Part shown: piece after piece, positions 1 to 8,410 of the stretch
Numbering within the stretch: position 1 is the stretch's first letter
How the letters are laid out: each line of letters starts with the position of its first letter
Assembly: GCA_006738865.1 (NCBI GenBank)
Contig: AP019701.1
Span: 310,001-374,000, forward strand
From: Allostella sp. ATCC 35155
GTDB lineage: Bacteria; Pseudomonadota; Alphaproteobacteria; ATCC43930; Allostellaceae
Reading direction: 5' to 3'
DNA length: 64,000 nucleotides
Program-made: the position numbers and the translations under genes
The notes under the pieces: model-generated
Databases searched by the model: none
What the model was told of the DNA's origin: nothing
What the model saw: only the letters and a program-made list of their open reading frames with translations

Positions 1-44
1 TGCACTCTCGCCATATAGTCCATCGCGCCTCAGGATCCCGCCCC

Positions 45-1712
45 ATGCCCCGCTCCAACACCCTCTCCCAGATCCATACCCAGATCATGTGGAACCGCCT
101 GATCGCGGTCGTCGAGGAGCAGGCGCAGACCCTGATCCGCACGGCGTTCAGCCCGATCGTGCGCGAGTGCGGCGACCTGTCGGCGGGGGTGTTCGACCTC
201 AGGGGCCGCATGCTGGCGCAGGCGGTGACGGGCACGCCCGGCCACGTCAACTCGATGGCGGAATCGGTGAAACACTTCCTTCGCCACTTCCCGGTCGAGA
301 CGATGGAGGAGGGCGACATCTACATCACCAACGACCCGTGGATGGGCACGGGCCACCTGAATGATTTCGTGCTGACGACGCCCTGCTTCCACCGCGGCAA
401 GCTGGTGGCGCTCCTCTCCTGCACCAGCCACCTCATGGACATCGGCGGCATCGGCTTCGGGCCGGACGGCAGCGACGTCTTCATGGAGGGGCTCTATATC
501 CCCATGCTCAAGCTGGCCGAGCGCGGCCAGATGAACGAGACGCTGCTGGCGATGATCCGCGCCAACACGCGCCTGCCGGTCGACACCGAGGGCGACGTCT
601 ATTCGCTCGCCGCCTGCAACGACGTCGGCTGCAAGCGGCTGGCCGAGATGATGGACGAGTTCGGGCTCGACAGCCTCGACGACCTGGCCGAGCACATCAT
701 CCACCACTCGCGCGAGGCGGTGCTGGCGGAAATCCGCCGCCTGCCCCAGGGCTCCTGGAGCTTCGCCATGACGGTCGACGGGTTCGACCAGCCGATCGAC
801 CTCGCCGCCACCGTCACCGTCTCGGCCACCGGCATCCATGTCGACTACACCGGCACCTCGCCCGCCTCCTCCAAGGGCATCAACGTGCCGATCGCCTATA
901 CGACGGCCTATACCTGCTTCGGCCTCGGCTGCGTCGTCGCCGCCCAGATCCCGAACAATGCCGGCTCGCTGGAGCCGCTGACGGTCTCCGCACCCCCCGG
1001 CACCATCCTGAATGCGCCCTATCCGCTGCCCGTCTCCTCCCGCCACATCACCGGCCAGATGCTGCCCGACATGGTCTTCGGCTGCCTGCGCCAGGTGGTG
1101 CCGGAGCGGGTGCCGGCGGAGGGCACGTCGTGCCTCTACAACATGACCTTCCGCGGCCCCTCGGCCGACCGGCCGGACAGCAAGTACGGCTTTGCCGTCA
1201 CCATCACGTCGAACGGCGGCACCGGCGCGCGGCCGGCCAAGGACGGGCTGTCGGCGACGGCCTATCCGTCGGGCGTGCGCGGCACCCCGGTCGAGATCGC
1301 GGAATCGGTGACGCCCCTCATCTTCTGGCGCAAGGAGCTGCGGCCGGATTCGGGCGGCGCCGGTATGACGCGCGGCGGCCTCGGCCAGGTGATCGAGATC
1401 GAGAGCGCGGACGGCCTGCCGGTCGAGCTGCTCGCCGCCTTCGACCGCATCGACCATCCGCCGCGCGGGCGCGACGGCGGGCGGGACGGGGCGGCCGGTT
1501 CGGTGGCGCTCGCGTCGGGCCAGCGCCTCCGCGGCAAGGGCTCCCAGATGGTGCCGCCGGGCGAGCGGTTGATCATCCAGACGCCGGGGGGTGCGGGCAT
1601 CGGCGACCCGGCCGGCCGGGCGCGCGATGCCCTCGCGGCCGACCTCCGCGACGGGCTGGTGACGGCGGACGCCGCCGCCCGCATCTACGGCGCCGCCGAG
1701 GCGGCCGAGTAG
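45..1712 (+). CDS. Hydantoinase B/oxoprolinase family protein (HyuB-like)
   Basis: This 555-residue protein reads as the B subunit of an ATP-dependent N-methylhydantoinase/oxoprolinase-type enzyme, which opens cyclic imides or lactams such as hydantoins in the cytoplasm. Family landmarks seen are the N-terminal MWNRLIAVVEEQA segment, the RECGDLSAGVFD segment, the ITNDPWMGTGHLNDF block, and a C-terminal glycine-rich TPGGAGIGDP stretch. The length is normal for a separate B subunit. Chosen start: ATG at 45 with AGGA about 8 nt upstream. The partner A subunit (HyuA) is not downstream and would have to lie before the window. The Mo-enzyme gene follows after 19 nt, so the two are probably co-transcribed. 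The substrate cannot be told from sequence. Confidence 0.9.
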   Translation: MPRSNTLSQIHTQIMWNRLIAVVEEQAQTLIRTAFSPIVRECGDLSAGVFDLRGRMLAQAVTGTPGHVNSMAESVKHFLRHFPVETMEEGDIYITNDPWMGTGHLNDFVLTTPCFHRGKLVALLSCTSHLMDIGGIGFGPDGSDVFMEGLYIPMLKLAERGQMNETLLAMIRANTRLPVDTEGDVYSLAACNDVGCKRLAEMMDEFGLDSLDDLAEHIIHHSREAVLAEIRRLPQGSWSFAMTVDGFDQPIDLAATVTVSATGIHVDYTGTSPASSKGINVPIAYTTAYTCFGLGCVVAAQIPNNAGSLEPLTVSAPPGTILNAPYPLPVSSRHITGQMLPDMVFGCLRQVVPERVPAEGTSCLYNMTFRGPSADRPDSKYGFAVTITSNGGTGARPAKDGLSATAYPSGVRGTPVEIAESVTPLIFWRKELRPDSGGAGMTRGGLGQVIEIESADGLPVELLAAFDRIDHPPRGRDGGRDGAAGSVALASGQRLRGKGSQMVPPGERLIIQTPGGAGIGDPAGRARDALAADLRDGLVTADAAARIYGAAEAAE

Positions 1713-1731
1713 GGCAGGGCGGCACCCGACG

Positions 1732-4056
1732 ATGCCCCAGGACCAGGACCCGCGCCGGGCCTTCCCCACCACCGCCACGCACTGGGGCACCTATCGCAGC
1801 GAGGTGCGGGACGGCCGGCTGGTCGCCCTGCATCCGTTCGAACTCGACGGCGACCCCTCGCCGATCGGCCGCTCGCCGCCGCCCGTCATCGACGGGCCGT
1901 TGCGCATCCGCGGGCCGATGGTCCGCCGTTCCTGGCTGGCGCGGCGCGAGCGGGCGGGCGGCGAGGGCCGCGGGGCCGAGCCCTTCGTCGAGGTCGGCTG
2001 GGACGAGGCGCTCGACCTCGTCGCGGGCGAAGTCGCGCGCGTGCGCGCGGAGTTCGGGAACAAGGCGATCTATGCCGGCTCCTACGGCTGGGCCAGCGCC
2101 GGGCGCTTCCACCACGCCCAGAGCCAGATGCGCCGCTGCCTCAACCTGCTGGGCGGCCATACCCGCTCGGTCAACGCCTATTCCTATGCCGCCGCCCAGG
2201 TGATCGTGCCGCGGGTGATCGGCGATCCGCGCGGCCTGCTCGACGACCACACGCAATGGCCCGCCATCGCCGAGGGGCGGGGCCTCGTCGTGATGTTCGG
2301 CGGCATGCCGATGAAGAACGCCCAGGTCCATTCGGGCGGGGTCAGCCGGCACACCGTCCGCGAGGGGCTGCTTCAGTGCAAGGCGGCCGGCGTCGAGTTC
2401 GTGCTGGTCGGCCCGCTGCAGTCGGACGCGGCCGACTTCCTCGGCGCCGAATGGCTGCGGCCCCGGCCCAACACCGACACCGCGATCATGCTCGGCCTCG
2501 CCCACACCCTCGTCGCCGAGGGGCTGCACGACCGAGCCTTCCTCGCCCGCCATGCCGAGGGGTTCGAGCGCTTCCGGCCCTACCTGATGGGCGAAACGGA
2601 CGGCCAGCCCAAGGACGCCGGGTGGGCCGCCGGCATCTCCGGCCTCGATGCCGAGACGATCCGCGGGCTCGCGCGGCGCATGGCGGCCAGGCGCACCATG
2701 ATCTCGGTCGGCTGGTCGGTGCAGCGCGGCGACCATGGCGAGCAGCCCTACTGGATGGCGATCACCTTGGCCGCCATGCTGGGGCAGATCGGCCTCGCCG
2801 GTGGCGGCTTCGGCTTCGGCTATGCCGACATGAACGGCCAGGGCAACCCGGTGCGCGCCTTCCCCTGGCCGTCGGTGCCCCAGGGCATCAACCCGGTCAA
2901 GGACTTCATCCCCGTCGCCCGCATCTCCGACATGCTGCTGAACCCGGGGGCGGCGTTCGACTTCGACGGCGGCCGCTTCGCCTATCCCGACATCCGCATG
3001 GTCTACTGGGTCGGCGGCAACCCCTTCCACCACCACCAGGACCTCAACCGGCTGGTCCGGGCGTGGCGGAAGCCCGAGGCGATCATCGTCCACGAGCAGT
3101 TCTGGAACCCGCTCGCCCGCCATGCCGACATCGTCCTGCCGGCGACCGTCCCGTTCGAGCGCAACGACCTGTCGTGCGCCGGCAATGACGGGCACCTCGT
3201 CGCCATGCACCGGGCGGTGGCGCCCGCCGGCGGCGCGCGCAACGACCACGACGCCTTCGCCGACCTCGCCGACCGCTTCGGCCAGCGCGACGCCTTCACC
3301 GAGGGCCGCGACGAGGAAGGCTGGCTGCGCCACCTCTATGCCGTGATCCGCCAGCGCGGCGCCCGCCTCGACATCGACTTCCCGGAGTTCGACGAATTCT
3401 GGGCGAAGGGCTGGTTCGCCCTGCCGCCGCGGGAGCGCGCCTTCGTCCTGATGGAGGAGTTCCGCGCCGACCCGGTGGCCCACCGCCTGCCGACGCCGTC
3501 CGGCCGCATCGAGATCTTCTCGGCCGCGATCGACGGCTTCGGCTATGACGACTGCCCCGGCCATCCGGTCTGGCTGGAGCCGGCCGAATGGCTGGGCGGC
3601 GCCGGCGCCGCGCGCCATCCGCTCCACCTCATCTCGAACCAGCCGGACCGCAAGCTGCACAGCCAGTACGACCACGGCCCCTGGTCCCGCGAGGGCAAGG
3701 TCGCCGGCCGCGAGGCGATCTGGCTCAACCCGGCCGACGCCGCCCCGCGCGGCATCCGCACGGGCGACCTCGTCCGCGTCTTCAACGACCGCGGCCAGTG
3801 CCTCGCCGGCGCCGTCGTGACCGAGCAGGTGATGCCGCGGGTGGTCCAGCTCCCGACCGGCTCCTGGTACGACCCGGCCGAACCGGGCGTCCCCGGCACG
3901 CTCGACCGCCACGGCAACCCCAACGTCCTCACCCTCGACAAGCCGACCTCCAAGCTCGCCCAGGCCCCGGTCGCCATGACCTGCCTCGTCGAGGTCGAAC
4001 GCTGGGAAGGCCCGGCCCCGGCCGTCGGCGCGTTCGACCCGCCGGCGATCGAATAG
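1732..4056 (+). CDS. Molybdopterin-dependent S/N-oxide reductase (BisC/TorA-like)
   Basis: A 774-residue member of the DMSO reductase family, nearest in look to biotin sulfoxide and TMAO reductases. Such enzymes reduce S- or N-oxides using a bis-pterin guanine dinucleotide Mo cofactor. The segment SYGWASAGRFHH carries the expected Mo-ligand serine (residue 122). A cofactor-binding stretch (VYWVGGNPFHHHQD) and a C-terminal dinucleotide-binding domain (HLISNQPDRKLHSQYD) follow. There is no N-terminal Cys cluster for an Fe-S centre and no Tat signal, so a BisC-like cytoplasmic enzyme is more likely than a periplasmic TorA or DorA. It lies 19 nt after the hydantoinase B gene; why the two are paired is unclear. 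Confidence 0.9.
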   Translation: MPQDQDPRRAFPTTATHWGTYRSEVRDGRLVALHPFELDGDPSPIGRSPPPVIDGPLRIRGPMVRRSWLARRERAGGEGRGAEPFVEVGWDEALDLVAGEVARVRAEFGNKAIYAGSYGWASAGRFHHAQSQMRRCLNLLGGHTRSVNAYSYAAAQVIVPRVIGDPRGLLDDHTQWPAIAEGRGLVVMFGGMPMKNAQVHSGGVSRHTVREGLLQCKAAGVEFVLVGPLQSDAADFLGAEWLRPRPNTDTAIMLGLAHTLVAEGLHDRAFLARHAEGFERFRPYLMGETDGQPKDAGWAAGISGLDAETIRGLARRMAARRTMISVGWSVQRGDHGEQPYWMAITLAAMLGQIGLAGGGFGFGYADMNGQGNPVRAFPWPSVPQGINPVKDFIPVARISDMLLNPGAAFDFDGGRFAYPDIRMVYWVGGNPFHHHQDLNRLVRAWRKPEAIIVHEQFWNPLARHADIVLPATVPFERNDLSCAGNDGHLVAMHRAVAPAGGARNDHDAFADLADRFGQRDAFTEGRDEEGWLRHLYAVIRQRGARLDIDFPEFDEFWAKGWFALPPRERAFVLMEEFRADPVAHRLPTPSGRIEIFSAAIDGFGYDDCPGHPVWLEPAEWLGGAGAARHPLHLISNQPDRKLHSQYDHGPWSREGKVAGREAIWLNPADAAPRGIRTGDLVRVFNDRGQCLAGAVVTEQVMPRVVQLPTGSWYDPAEPGVPGTLDRHGNPNVLTLDKPTSKLAQAPVAMTCLVEVERWEGPAPAVGAFDPPAIE

Positions 4057-4073
4057 GGGGCGAGGCGGCAGCG

Positions 4074-4227
4074 CCCGTGCGTCCTTCGACCGCTTCGCGC
4101 TCAGGACGAGGACCGTCGGAGGAAAGCGAAGGAAGTGCCTTGCAGCGGACGAGGGTCATCCCCGAAAGCGAAGGTTGTACCTCGTCCTGAGCGCGGAGCG
4201 CAGCGGAGCAGTCGAAGGACGCACGGA
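4074..4227. repeat. Imperfect inverted-repeat intergenic element
   Basis: The gap between two convergent genes is filled by a long imperfect palindrome. The left arm (4074-4111, starting CCCGTGCGTCCTTCGAC) is mirrored by the right arm (4180-4227, ending GTCGAAGGACGCACGGA), with roughly 10 extra bases in the right arm. Between the arms GAAAGCGAAGG occurs twice (4122-4132 and 4164-4174). This resembles the dispersed CCTTCGAC/TCAGGACGAG palindromic repeats found between genes in many alphaproteobacteria. It may also act as a two-way terminator. I see only one copy in this window. Confidence 0.7.
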
Positions 4228-4229
4228 CG

Positions 4230-4925
4230 TCAGCCCCCCGCCGCCAGCCGCTGCGCGGCCTCGACGCTGGCGGCCAGCCGCTCCAGCTCCGGGTCGGGGA
4301 TGCCGTGGGCGCGCAGGCCGTCGCGGGTCTGGAAGAGGTATTCGGCCGCGCTGCCCAGCGCGCCGGACGCGGTCGCGAGGCGCTCGACGACGATCTCCCG
4401 CGCCAGCCCGCCGGCATACTGCTCGCCCGCGGCGTCGATCGTGAAGGCGATGGCGCTGCCGAAGCGCCGGCCCTCCCGGTCGAGCGCGTCGACCCAGCGC
4501 GGCACATAGCTGCCGGCGACCATCTCGCGCCGCCAGATCAGGGCCAGTTCCGCCTCCAGTACCTCCTCGGCGATGCGGAAGGCGACGCCCGTGCAGTCCC
4601 CGCCCGCGTCCAGGCCCAGCATCAGCCCCGGCTTCTCGGCCGTGCCGCGGCCGGCGCGGATCGACAGGCAGAAGGCGCGGTGCCAGCCCGCGATGCGGGC
4701 CGTGCGCCGCTCGACGCTGTGGATGGTCGGGTTCCAGATCAGCGAGCCGTAGCCGAACAGCCAGACGTCGCCCGGCGGCCGCTCGGCCAGGGTCGCGCGC
4801 AGCGAGGCCGCGCGCTCCTCCTCGGTCAAGAGGCGCAGGCCGGGCGCGTCGCGCGCGACGATCGCATGGACGCCGCCGGCCTCGATCAGCTCGCGGGTCA
4901 GGAGATGGGGGCGGGTTTCGGGCAT
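4230..4925 (-). CDS. ChaC-type gamma-glutamylcyclotransferase
   Basis: This 231-residue protein contains the family signature FGYGSLIWNP (GYGSL around residues 58-62), which forms the oxyproline-binding loop of ChaC-like cyclotransferases. These enzymes cleave glutathione to 5-oxoproline and Cys-Gly in the cytoplasm. The downstream RRTARIAGWHRAFCL and YVPRWVD segments are also typical of ChaC. Chosen start: ATG at 4925, because the open frame upstream does not resemble the family and overlaps the SDR gene. The SDR stop lies 8 nt upstream, so the two are probably co-transcribed. The product 5-oxoproline is a substrate of oxoprolinases, the family of the first gene in the window, but that link is speculative. 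Confidence 0.9.
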   Translation of the reverse strand: MPETRPHLLTRELIEAGGVHAIVARDAPGLRLLTEEERAASLRATLAERPPGDVWLFGYGSLIWNPTIHSVERRTARIAGWHRAFCLSIRAGRGTAEKPGLMLGLDAGGDCTGVAFRIAEEVLEAELALIWRREMVAGSYVPRWVDALDREGRRFGSAIAFTIDAAGEQYAGGLAREIVVERLATASGALGSAAEYLFQTRDGLRAHGIPDPELERLAASVEAAQRLAAGG

Positions 4926-4933
4926 GGCGCGGC

Positions 4934-5701
4934 CTACCACGCCGTGTAGCCCCCGTCGACCAGCAGGTCGGCGCCGGTCATGAAGCTGGCGGCGTCGCTG
5001 GCGAGGAAGAGGGCGGCCGACGCGATCTCCTCCGGCCGGCCCATGCGGCCGAGGACGTGGCGGCGGTCGTTGTAGGCGTGCATGGCCTCGTCGTCTGGGA
5101 AGCGGGAGCGCACGCGCGCACCCTCGATGGCGCCGGGCGACAGGCTGACGACGCGGATATGATCCTTCGCGTGGTCGATCGCCATCACCCGGGTCAGGTT
5201 GTGGATGGCGGCCTTGCCGGCGGCATAGGCGGCCAGCCCCTCCTGCCCGACATGGCCGAGCTGCGAGGCGATGTTGACGACGACCCCGCCGCCGGTGTCG
5301 CGGATGGCCGGGATCGCATGCTTGCCCATCAGGAACGGGCCGGTGAGGTTGACCGCCATCTGGCGGTGCCATTCCTCCTCCGGCAGGTCGACGACGGTGC
5401 CGCGGACGGTGAAGGCGGCGGCGTTGTTGACCAGCACCGACAGGCCGCCGAACGCCTTGACCGTCGCCTTGACGGCCGCCGCGCAGGACTCCGACCGGGT
5501 CACGTCGAGGGCCAGCGCGATCGCCTCGCCGCCCGCCTCGCGCGCGATCGCCGCGGCCACCTCCGCCCGGTCCGGGTCGAGGTCGCAGGCCGCCAGCTTC
5601 GCCCCGGCGAAGGCGAAGGCGGCCGCCATCGCGCGGCCGATGTCGCCGCCGGCTCCCGTCAGGAGAAGGACGCGGCCGTCGAGGGGGCGGGGAATCGGCA
5701 T
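4934..5701 (-). CDS. SDR family NAD(P)-dependent oxidoreductase
   Basis: A classical short-chain dehydrogenase of 255 residues. The nucleotide-binding motif TGAGGDIG is at 15-22, NNAA at about 92-95, the catalytic Ser at 146 (NIAS), and the YxxxK pair at Tyr159 and Lys163. It probably oxidises or reduces a small hydroxyl/keto substrate in the cytoplasm; the substrate is not predictable. An Asp at the end of the second strand (ACDLDPDRA) favours NAD over NADP. It is the first gene of a two-gene minus-strand unit with the ChaC-like gene, divergent from the flavin reductase gene. Confidence 0.9.
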   Translation of the reverse strand: MPIPRPLDGRVLLLTGAGGDIGRAMAAAFAFAGAKLAACDLDPDRAEVAAAIAREAGGEAIALALDVTRSESCAAAVKATVKAFGGLSVLVNNAAAFTVRGTVVDLPEEEWHRQMAVNLTGPFLMGKHAIPAIRDTGGGVVVNIASQLGHVGQEGLAAYAAGKAAIHNLTRVMAIDHAKDHIRVVSLSPGAIEGARVRSRFPDDEAMHAYNDRRHVLGRMGRPEEIASAALFLASDAASFMTGADLLVDGGYTAW

Positions 5702-5839
5702 CGGTGGCTCCGGCGGCGAGGGGTGCCCGATCCGACCATTTCCGCGGCCGGCCGGTCAATCGCCGGCTGGCGCCGCCCGGCCGGGATGGGCAGGATGGCC
5801 GCCGACCCGACCATCCCACGCGAGCAGGAGCGCCTTCGC

Positions 5840-6475
5840 ATGTTCTATCGCGGCGACCAGCCCCACGGCCTGCGCCACAATCCCTTCAACGCCATCGTCG
5901 TGCCGCGGCCGATCGGCTGGATCTCGACGGTCGACCGCGAGGGGCGGGCGAACCTCGCGCCCTATTCCTTCTTCAACGGCGTCGCCTACACCCCGCCGCA
6001 GGTGATGTTCTCCTCGACCAGCGCCCACGCGCAGGGCGGCGGCTACAAGGACACGGTCGCCAACGCCCGCGACACCGGCGAGTTCGTGGTCAACATCTGC
6101 ACCTGGCCCCTGCGCGAGGCGATGAACATCACCGCCGCGCCCTCGCCGACCGGCGTCGACGAGTTCCAGCTCGCCGGCCTGACGACCGCCCCGTCGGAGC
6201 TGGTGCGCGCGCCGCGCGTCAAGGAGAGCCCGATCCATCTCGAATGCCGCTTCACCGCGACGGTCGAGCTCGCCACCGCCGACCCGCGCCAGCCCAACAC
6301 CGTCGTCTTCGGCGAGGTGATCGGCATCCACATCGACGATTCCGTCATCGTCGACGGGCTGGTCGACTACACGAAGGTCGAGCCGATCGGCCGCCTCGGC
6401 TACATGGATTATGTGAAGGTCGACAACGTCTTCTCGATCATGCGGCCGGGCTGGCCGATCGAGCCCAAGGGGTGA
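5840..6475 (+). CDS. Flavin reductase family protein
   Basis: This 211-residue protein has the FMN-binding split-barrel fold of the flavin reductase-like family. FNAIVVPRPIGWIST near the N terminus, followed by NLAPYSFFNG and FSST, is the characteristic flavin-binding region. Members reduce FMN or FAD for monooxygenases, or act as small flavoproteins. Chosen start: ATG at 5840, which has AGGAG nine bases upstream. In-frame ATGs at 5786 and 5795 would add up to 18 residues unlike the family. No monooxygenase gene is adjacent. A small lipoprotein gene follows after 11 nt. Confidence 0.85.
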   Translation: MFYRGDQPHGLRHNPFNAIVVPRPIGWISTVDREGRANLAPYSFFNGVAYTPPQVMFSSTSAHAQGGGYKDTVANARDTGEFVVNICTWPLREAMNITAAPSPTGVDEFQLAGLTTAPSELVRAPRVKESPIHLECRFTATVELATADPRQPNTVVFGEVIGIHIDDSVIVDGLVDYTKVEPIGRLGYMDYVKVDNVFSIMRPGWPIEPKG

Positions 6476-6486
6476 GGGGGCGGACG

Positions 6487-6834
6487 ATGCGCCGATCGCT
6501 GGTTTCCGCGCTGCTGCTGGCGGCGCTCGCCGCCTGTTCGGGCGACGAGCGGCCGGCGCCGCGCCCCGGTGCCGCTGCCCCCGCCGCTGCCGCCCCCGCG
6601 CCCGGCCTGCCGCAGCGCGAGCCGGTCGGCAGCCGCTGGGACAAGCCGGGCTTCTGGACGCGGGTGGTCGATGGCCGCCTCTGGGTGTTCCGGTCGGGCT
6701 CGCGAGAGCTGGCCGCCTTCCGGCGGGACGGGCCGCCCGCCCGCCAGGTCACGCGGCTCGGCGTCGGCCCGAACGGGATGGCGGTGAAGGCGCCGGACGC
6801 CGGCATCATCGACGCCTACCTGGCGGCGAAGTGA
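6487..6834 (+). CDS. Small predicted lipoprotein, unknown function
   Basis: A 115-residue protein with a short basic N terminus, a hydrophobic stretch and a lipobox (LAAC, Cys17), so it is probably lipidated and attached to a membrane. An Ala/Pro-rich linker of about 30 residues follows. The remaining part (from SRWDKPGFWTRV onward) has alternating charged and hydrophobic residues and looks like a small beta domain. I do not recognise the family. It lies 11 nt after the flavin reductase gene, with a G-rich ribosome-binding stretch before the start. Its 3' end overlaps the convergent MFS gene by 29 bases. Confidence 0.75.
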   Translation: MRRSLVSALLLAALAACSGDERPAPRPGAAAPAAAAPAPGLPQREPVGSRWDKPGFWTRVVDGRLWVFRSGSRELAAFRRDGPPARQVTRLGVGPNGMAVKAPDAGIIDAYLAAK

Positions 6835-7984
6835 GGGCGCGCATCGTCCCCGGCACCATCGCGACGATCGCCGCCGCGGCGACCGCGAGGCCGAGGAGGG
6901 CGAGCCGCAGGCTCGTCCATTCGGCCGCGAAGCCGACGAGGGGCGGCCCGGCCAGCGCCCCGCCATAGCCGAAGACCGCGACCATGGCGACGCCGGCGCC
7001 GGCCGGCACGCCGGGGATGCGCGCGGCCGCGCCGAAGAGCAGCGGCACGACGTTGGCCAGGCCGAGGCCGGCCAGCGCGAAGGCCGCCGGTGCCGCAATC
7101 GGGTGGGGCAGGGCCGCGGCCATGCCCAGCCCCAGGGCGGCGACGGCCGCCGACACGGCCAGCGTGCGGGCCTGGCCATAGCAGTCCGCGATGCGGTCGC
7201 CGGTCAGCCGGCCCGCCGTCATCGCCAGCGAAAAGGCGGCGTATGCCGCAGCACCCGCCGCCGGCCGGGTGCCGACCGTCTCGACCATGTAGACCGCGCA
7301 CCAGTCGACCAGCGAGCCTTCGGCGAGGAAGCCGAGCAGGGCCAGGATGCCGAGCCGCAGCACCGCACCCCGCGGCCGGGCGAGGCCGCCCGCCGTCGCC
7401 GGCTCGGCCACGCTGCGCAGCGGCAGGAAGACGATCGCGGCCGCGGCGGCGGCGGTCAGCAGGATCGCCGCCGCGCCCATGCCGACGGCCGGCGCCGCGC
7501 CGCCGGCGATGGCGAGGCCGGCCGCGCTCGCGCCCGCCAGTCCGCCCAGGCTGTAGAAGGCGTGGAAGGACGACATGATCGGCCGCCGCCACGCCCGCTC
7601 CACCGCCACCGCGTGGGTGTTCATGGCGACGTCGAGCCCGCCATTGGCGGCCCCGAACGCAAGGCAGGCCGCCATCAGCCAGCCGAGCGAGGGGGCATGG
7701 GCCGGCAGGGCCAGCAGCAGGGTGAACGCCACCGCCAGCGCCGAGACGGTCGGCCGGCTGCCGAGGCGGCCGATGCACCGCCCCGTCAGCGGCATCGTCA
7801 CGACGGCACCGGCGGCGAGCGCCAGCAGCGCCAGCCCCAGCTCCGCCTCCGACAGCCCGAGCCCGGCCTTCAGCAGGGGGATGTGCGCCGCCCAGACGCC
7901 GAACCCGGCCCCGTTGGCGAAGAAGACGACGGTCGTGGCGCGCCGCGCGGCGCGGGGGCGGGAGACGGCTGCGGAAGCTGGCAT
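6806..7984 (-). CDS. MFS transporter
   Basis: A 392-residue integral membrane protein with about twelve hydrophobic segments and the loop motif TGRCIGRLGSR between helices 2 and 3, typical of the major facilitator superfamily. It is probably a proton-coupled efflux or uptake carrier; the substrate is unknown. Chosen start: ATG at 7984 (MPASAAVSR), since the open frame upstream to 8026 does not resemble a signal or helix. Its 3' end overlaps the lipoprotein gene on the other strand. Upstream it faces the gene-free region that carries the tandem RNA-like modules. Confidence 0.88.
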   Translation of the reverse strand: MPASAAVSRPRAARRATTVVFFANGAGFGVWAAHIPLLKAGLGLSEAELGLALLALAAGAVVTMPLTGRCIGRLGSRPTVSALAVAFTLLLALPAHAPSLGWLMAACLAFGAANGGLDVAMNTHAVAVERAWRRPIMSSFHAFYSLGGLAGASAAGLAIAGGAAPAVGMGAAAILLTAAAAAAIVFLPLRSVAEPATAGGLARPRGAVLRLGILALLGFLAEGSLVDWCAVYMVETVGTRPAAGAAAYAAFSLAMTAGRLTGDRIADCYGQARTLAVSAAVAALGLGMAAALPHPIAAPAAFALAGLGLANVVPLLFGAAARIPGVPAGAGVAMVAVFGYGGALAGPPLVGFAAEWTSLRLALLGLAVAAAAIVAMVPGTMRALTSPPGRRR

Positions 7985-8060
7985 GGATCGCCGCGAGCCA
8001 TAGCAGCCGCCCGCCCCGCGGCCCATGCCAAGCCGGGATGGACCGCCCAGAAATCACACT

Positions 8061-8110
8061 TTCGCCGCAATCCGACCCAGCGAGTGTCGCATTCCGGCAT
8101 CAGATTGTTA
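8061..8110 (+). promoter_or_regulatory. Conserved upstream block, copy 1 (dyad)
   Basis: This 50-base block matches the block at 8361-8410 at 39 of 50 positions, exactly 300 bases apart. It contains CAATCCGA (8068-8075) and TCAGATTG (8100-8107), a near-perfect inverted repeat, plus the shared core TGTCGCATTCC. Its position just before the putative RNA suggests a promoter/operator region. No standard -35/-10 pair is clear. Confidence 0.5.
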
Positions 8111-8228
8111 TTCGTCGCAGGACACGAACGACCCTTCGGGTTCAGCGACGGTTTCAACGCCTCCTTGGCAGCACGATGCTGTCTTCGGGCGGTCACCGAC
8201 CCCCCCTCGGTGGCCGCCCATCTTTTTT
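8108..8228 (+). ncRNA. Putative small RNA or leader, copy 1
   Basis: The region after the upstream block can fold into a 5' hairpin (GTCGC at 8114-8118 with GCGAC at 8145-8149, enclosing a smaller ACCC/GGGT hairpin). A 30-base segment follows (8145-8174) that is identical to copy 2 except for one base and contains CCTCCTT, the complement of a perfect Shine-Dalgarno sequence. It ends with a strong intrinsic terminator. No convincing protein frame covers it. The 5' end is a guess from the hairpin. Conservation of the unpaired segment between copies argues for a functional RNA. It is not assigned to a known RNA family here. Confidence 0.5.
8187..8228 (+). terminator. Intrinsic terminator, RNA module copy 1
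   Basis: GGGCGGTCACCGA (8187-8199) pairs with TCGGTGGCCGCCC (8207-8219), a 13-bp stem with one wobble and a C-only loop. TCTTTTTT (8221-8228) follows directly after one base. Confidence 0.85.
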
Positions 8229-8360
8229 GTGCGCCATCTTTTTCCGCGGGCCGCCCGTTCGTGCGCTGCCGCAGACTCGTCGCGCAAGCCTCTGGTTCGG
8301 ACGCGCATTTGCCGATCCAGGATCGTGCCAACTCCATTCTGGTGCGATCAATTCCACAAT

Positions 8361-8410
8361 CTTGCCGCAATCTGACCCTGGACCTGTCGCATTCCTGCAT
8401 CAGATTGATT
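8361..8410 (+). promoter_or_regulatory. Conserved upstream block, copy 2 (perfect dyad)
   Basis: Second copy of the 50-base block. Here the dyad is perfect: CAATCTGA (8368-8375) and TCAGATTG (8400-8407), with 24 bases between. TGTCGCATTCC and GCATCAGATTG are unchanged from copy 1. Either a transcription-factor site or part of an unusual promoter; it lies upstream of RNA copy 2 and of ccmA. Confidence 0.5.

Noticed and set aside
6806-6834. Overlap of convergent gene ends as a sign of a wrong gene
   Set aside because: The lipoprotein has a clear lipobox and ribosome site and the MFS protein is well supported. A 29-base tail overlap is common in compact genomes.
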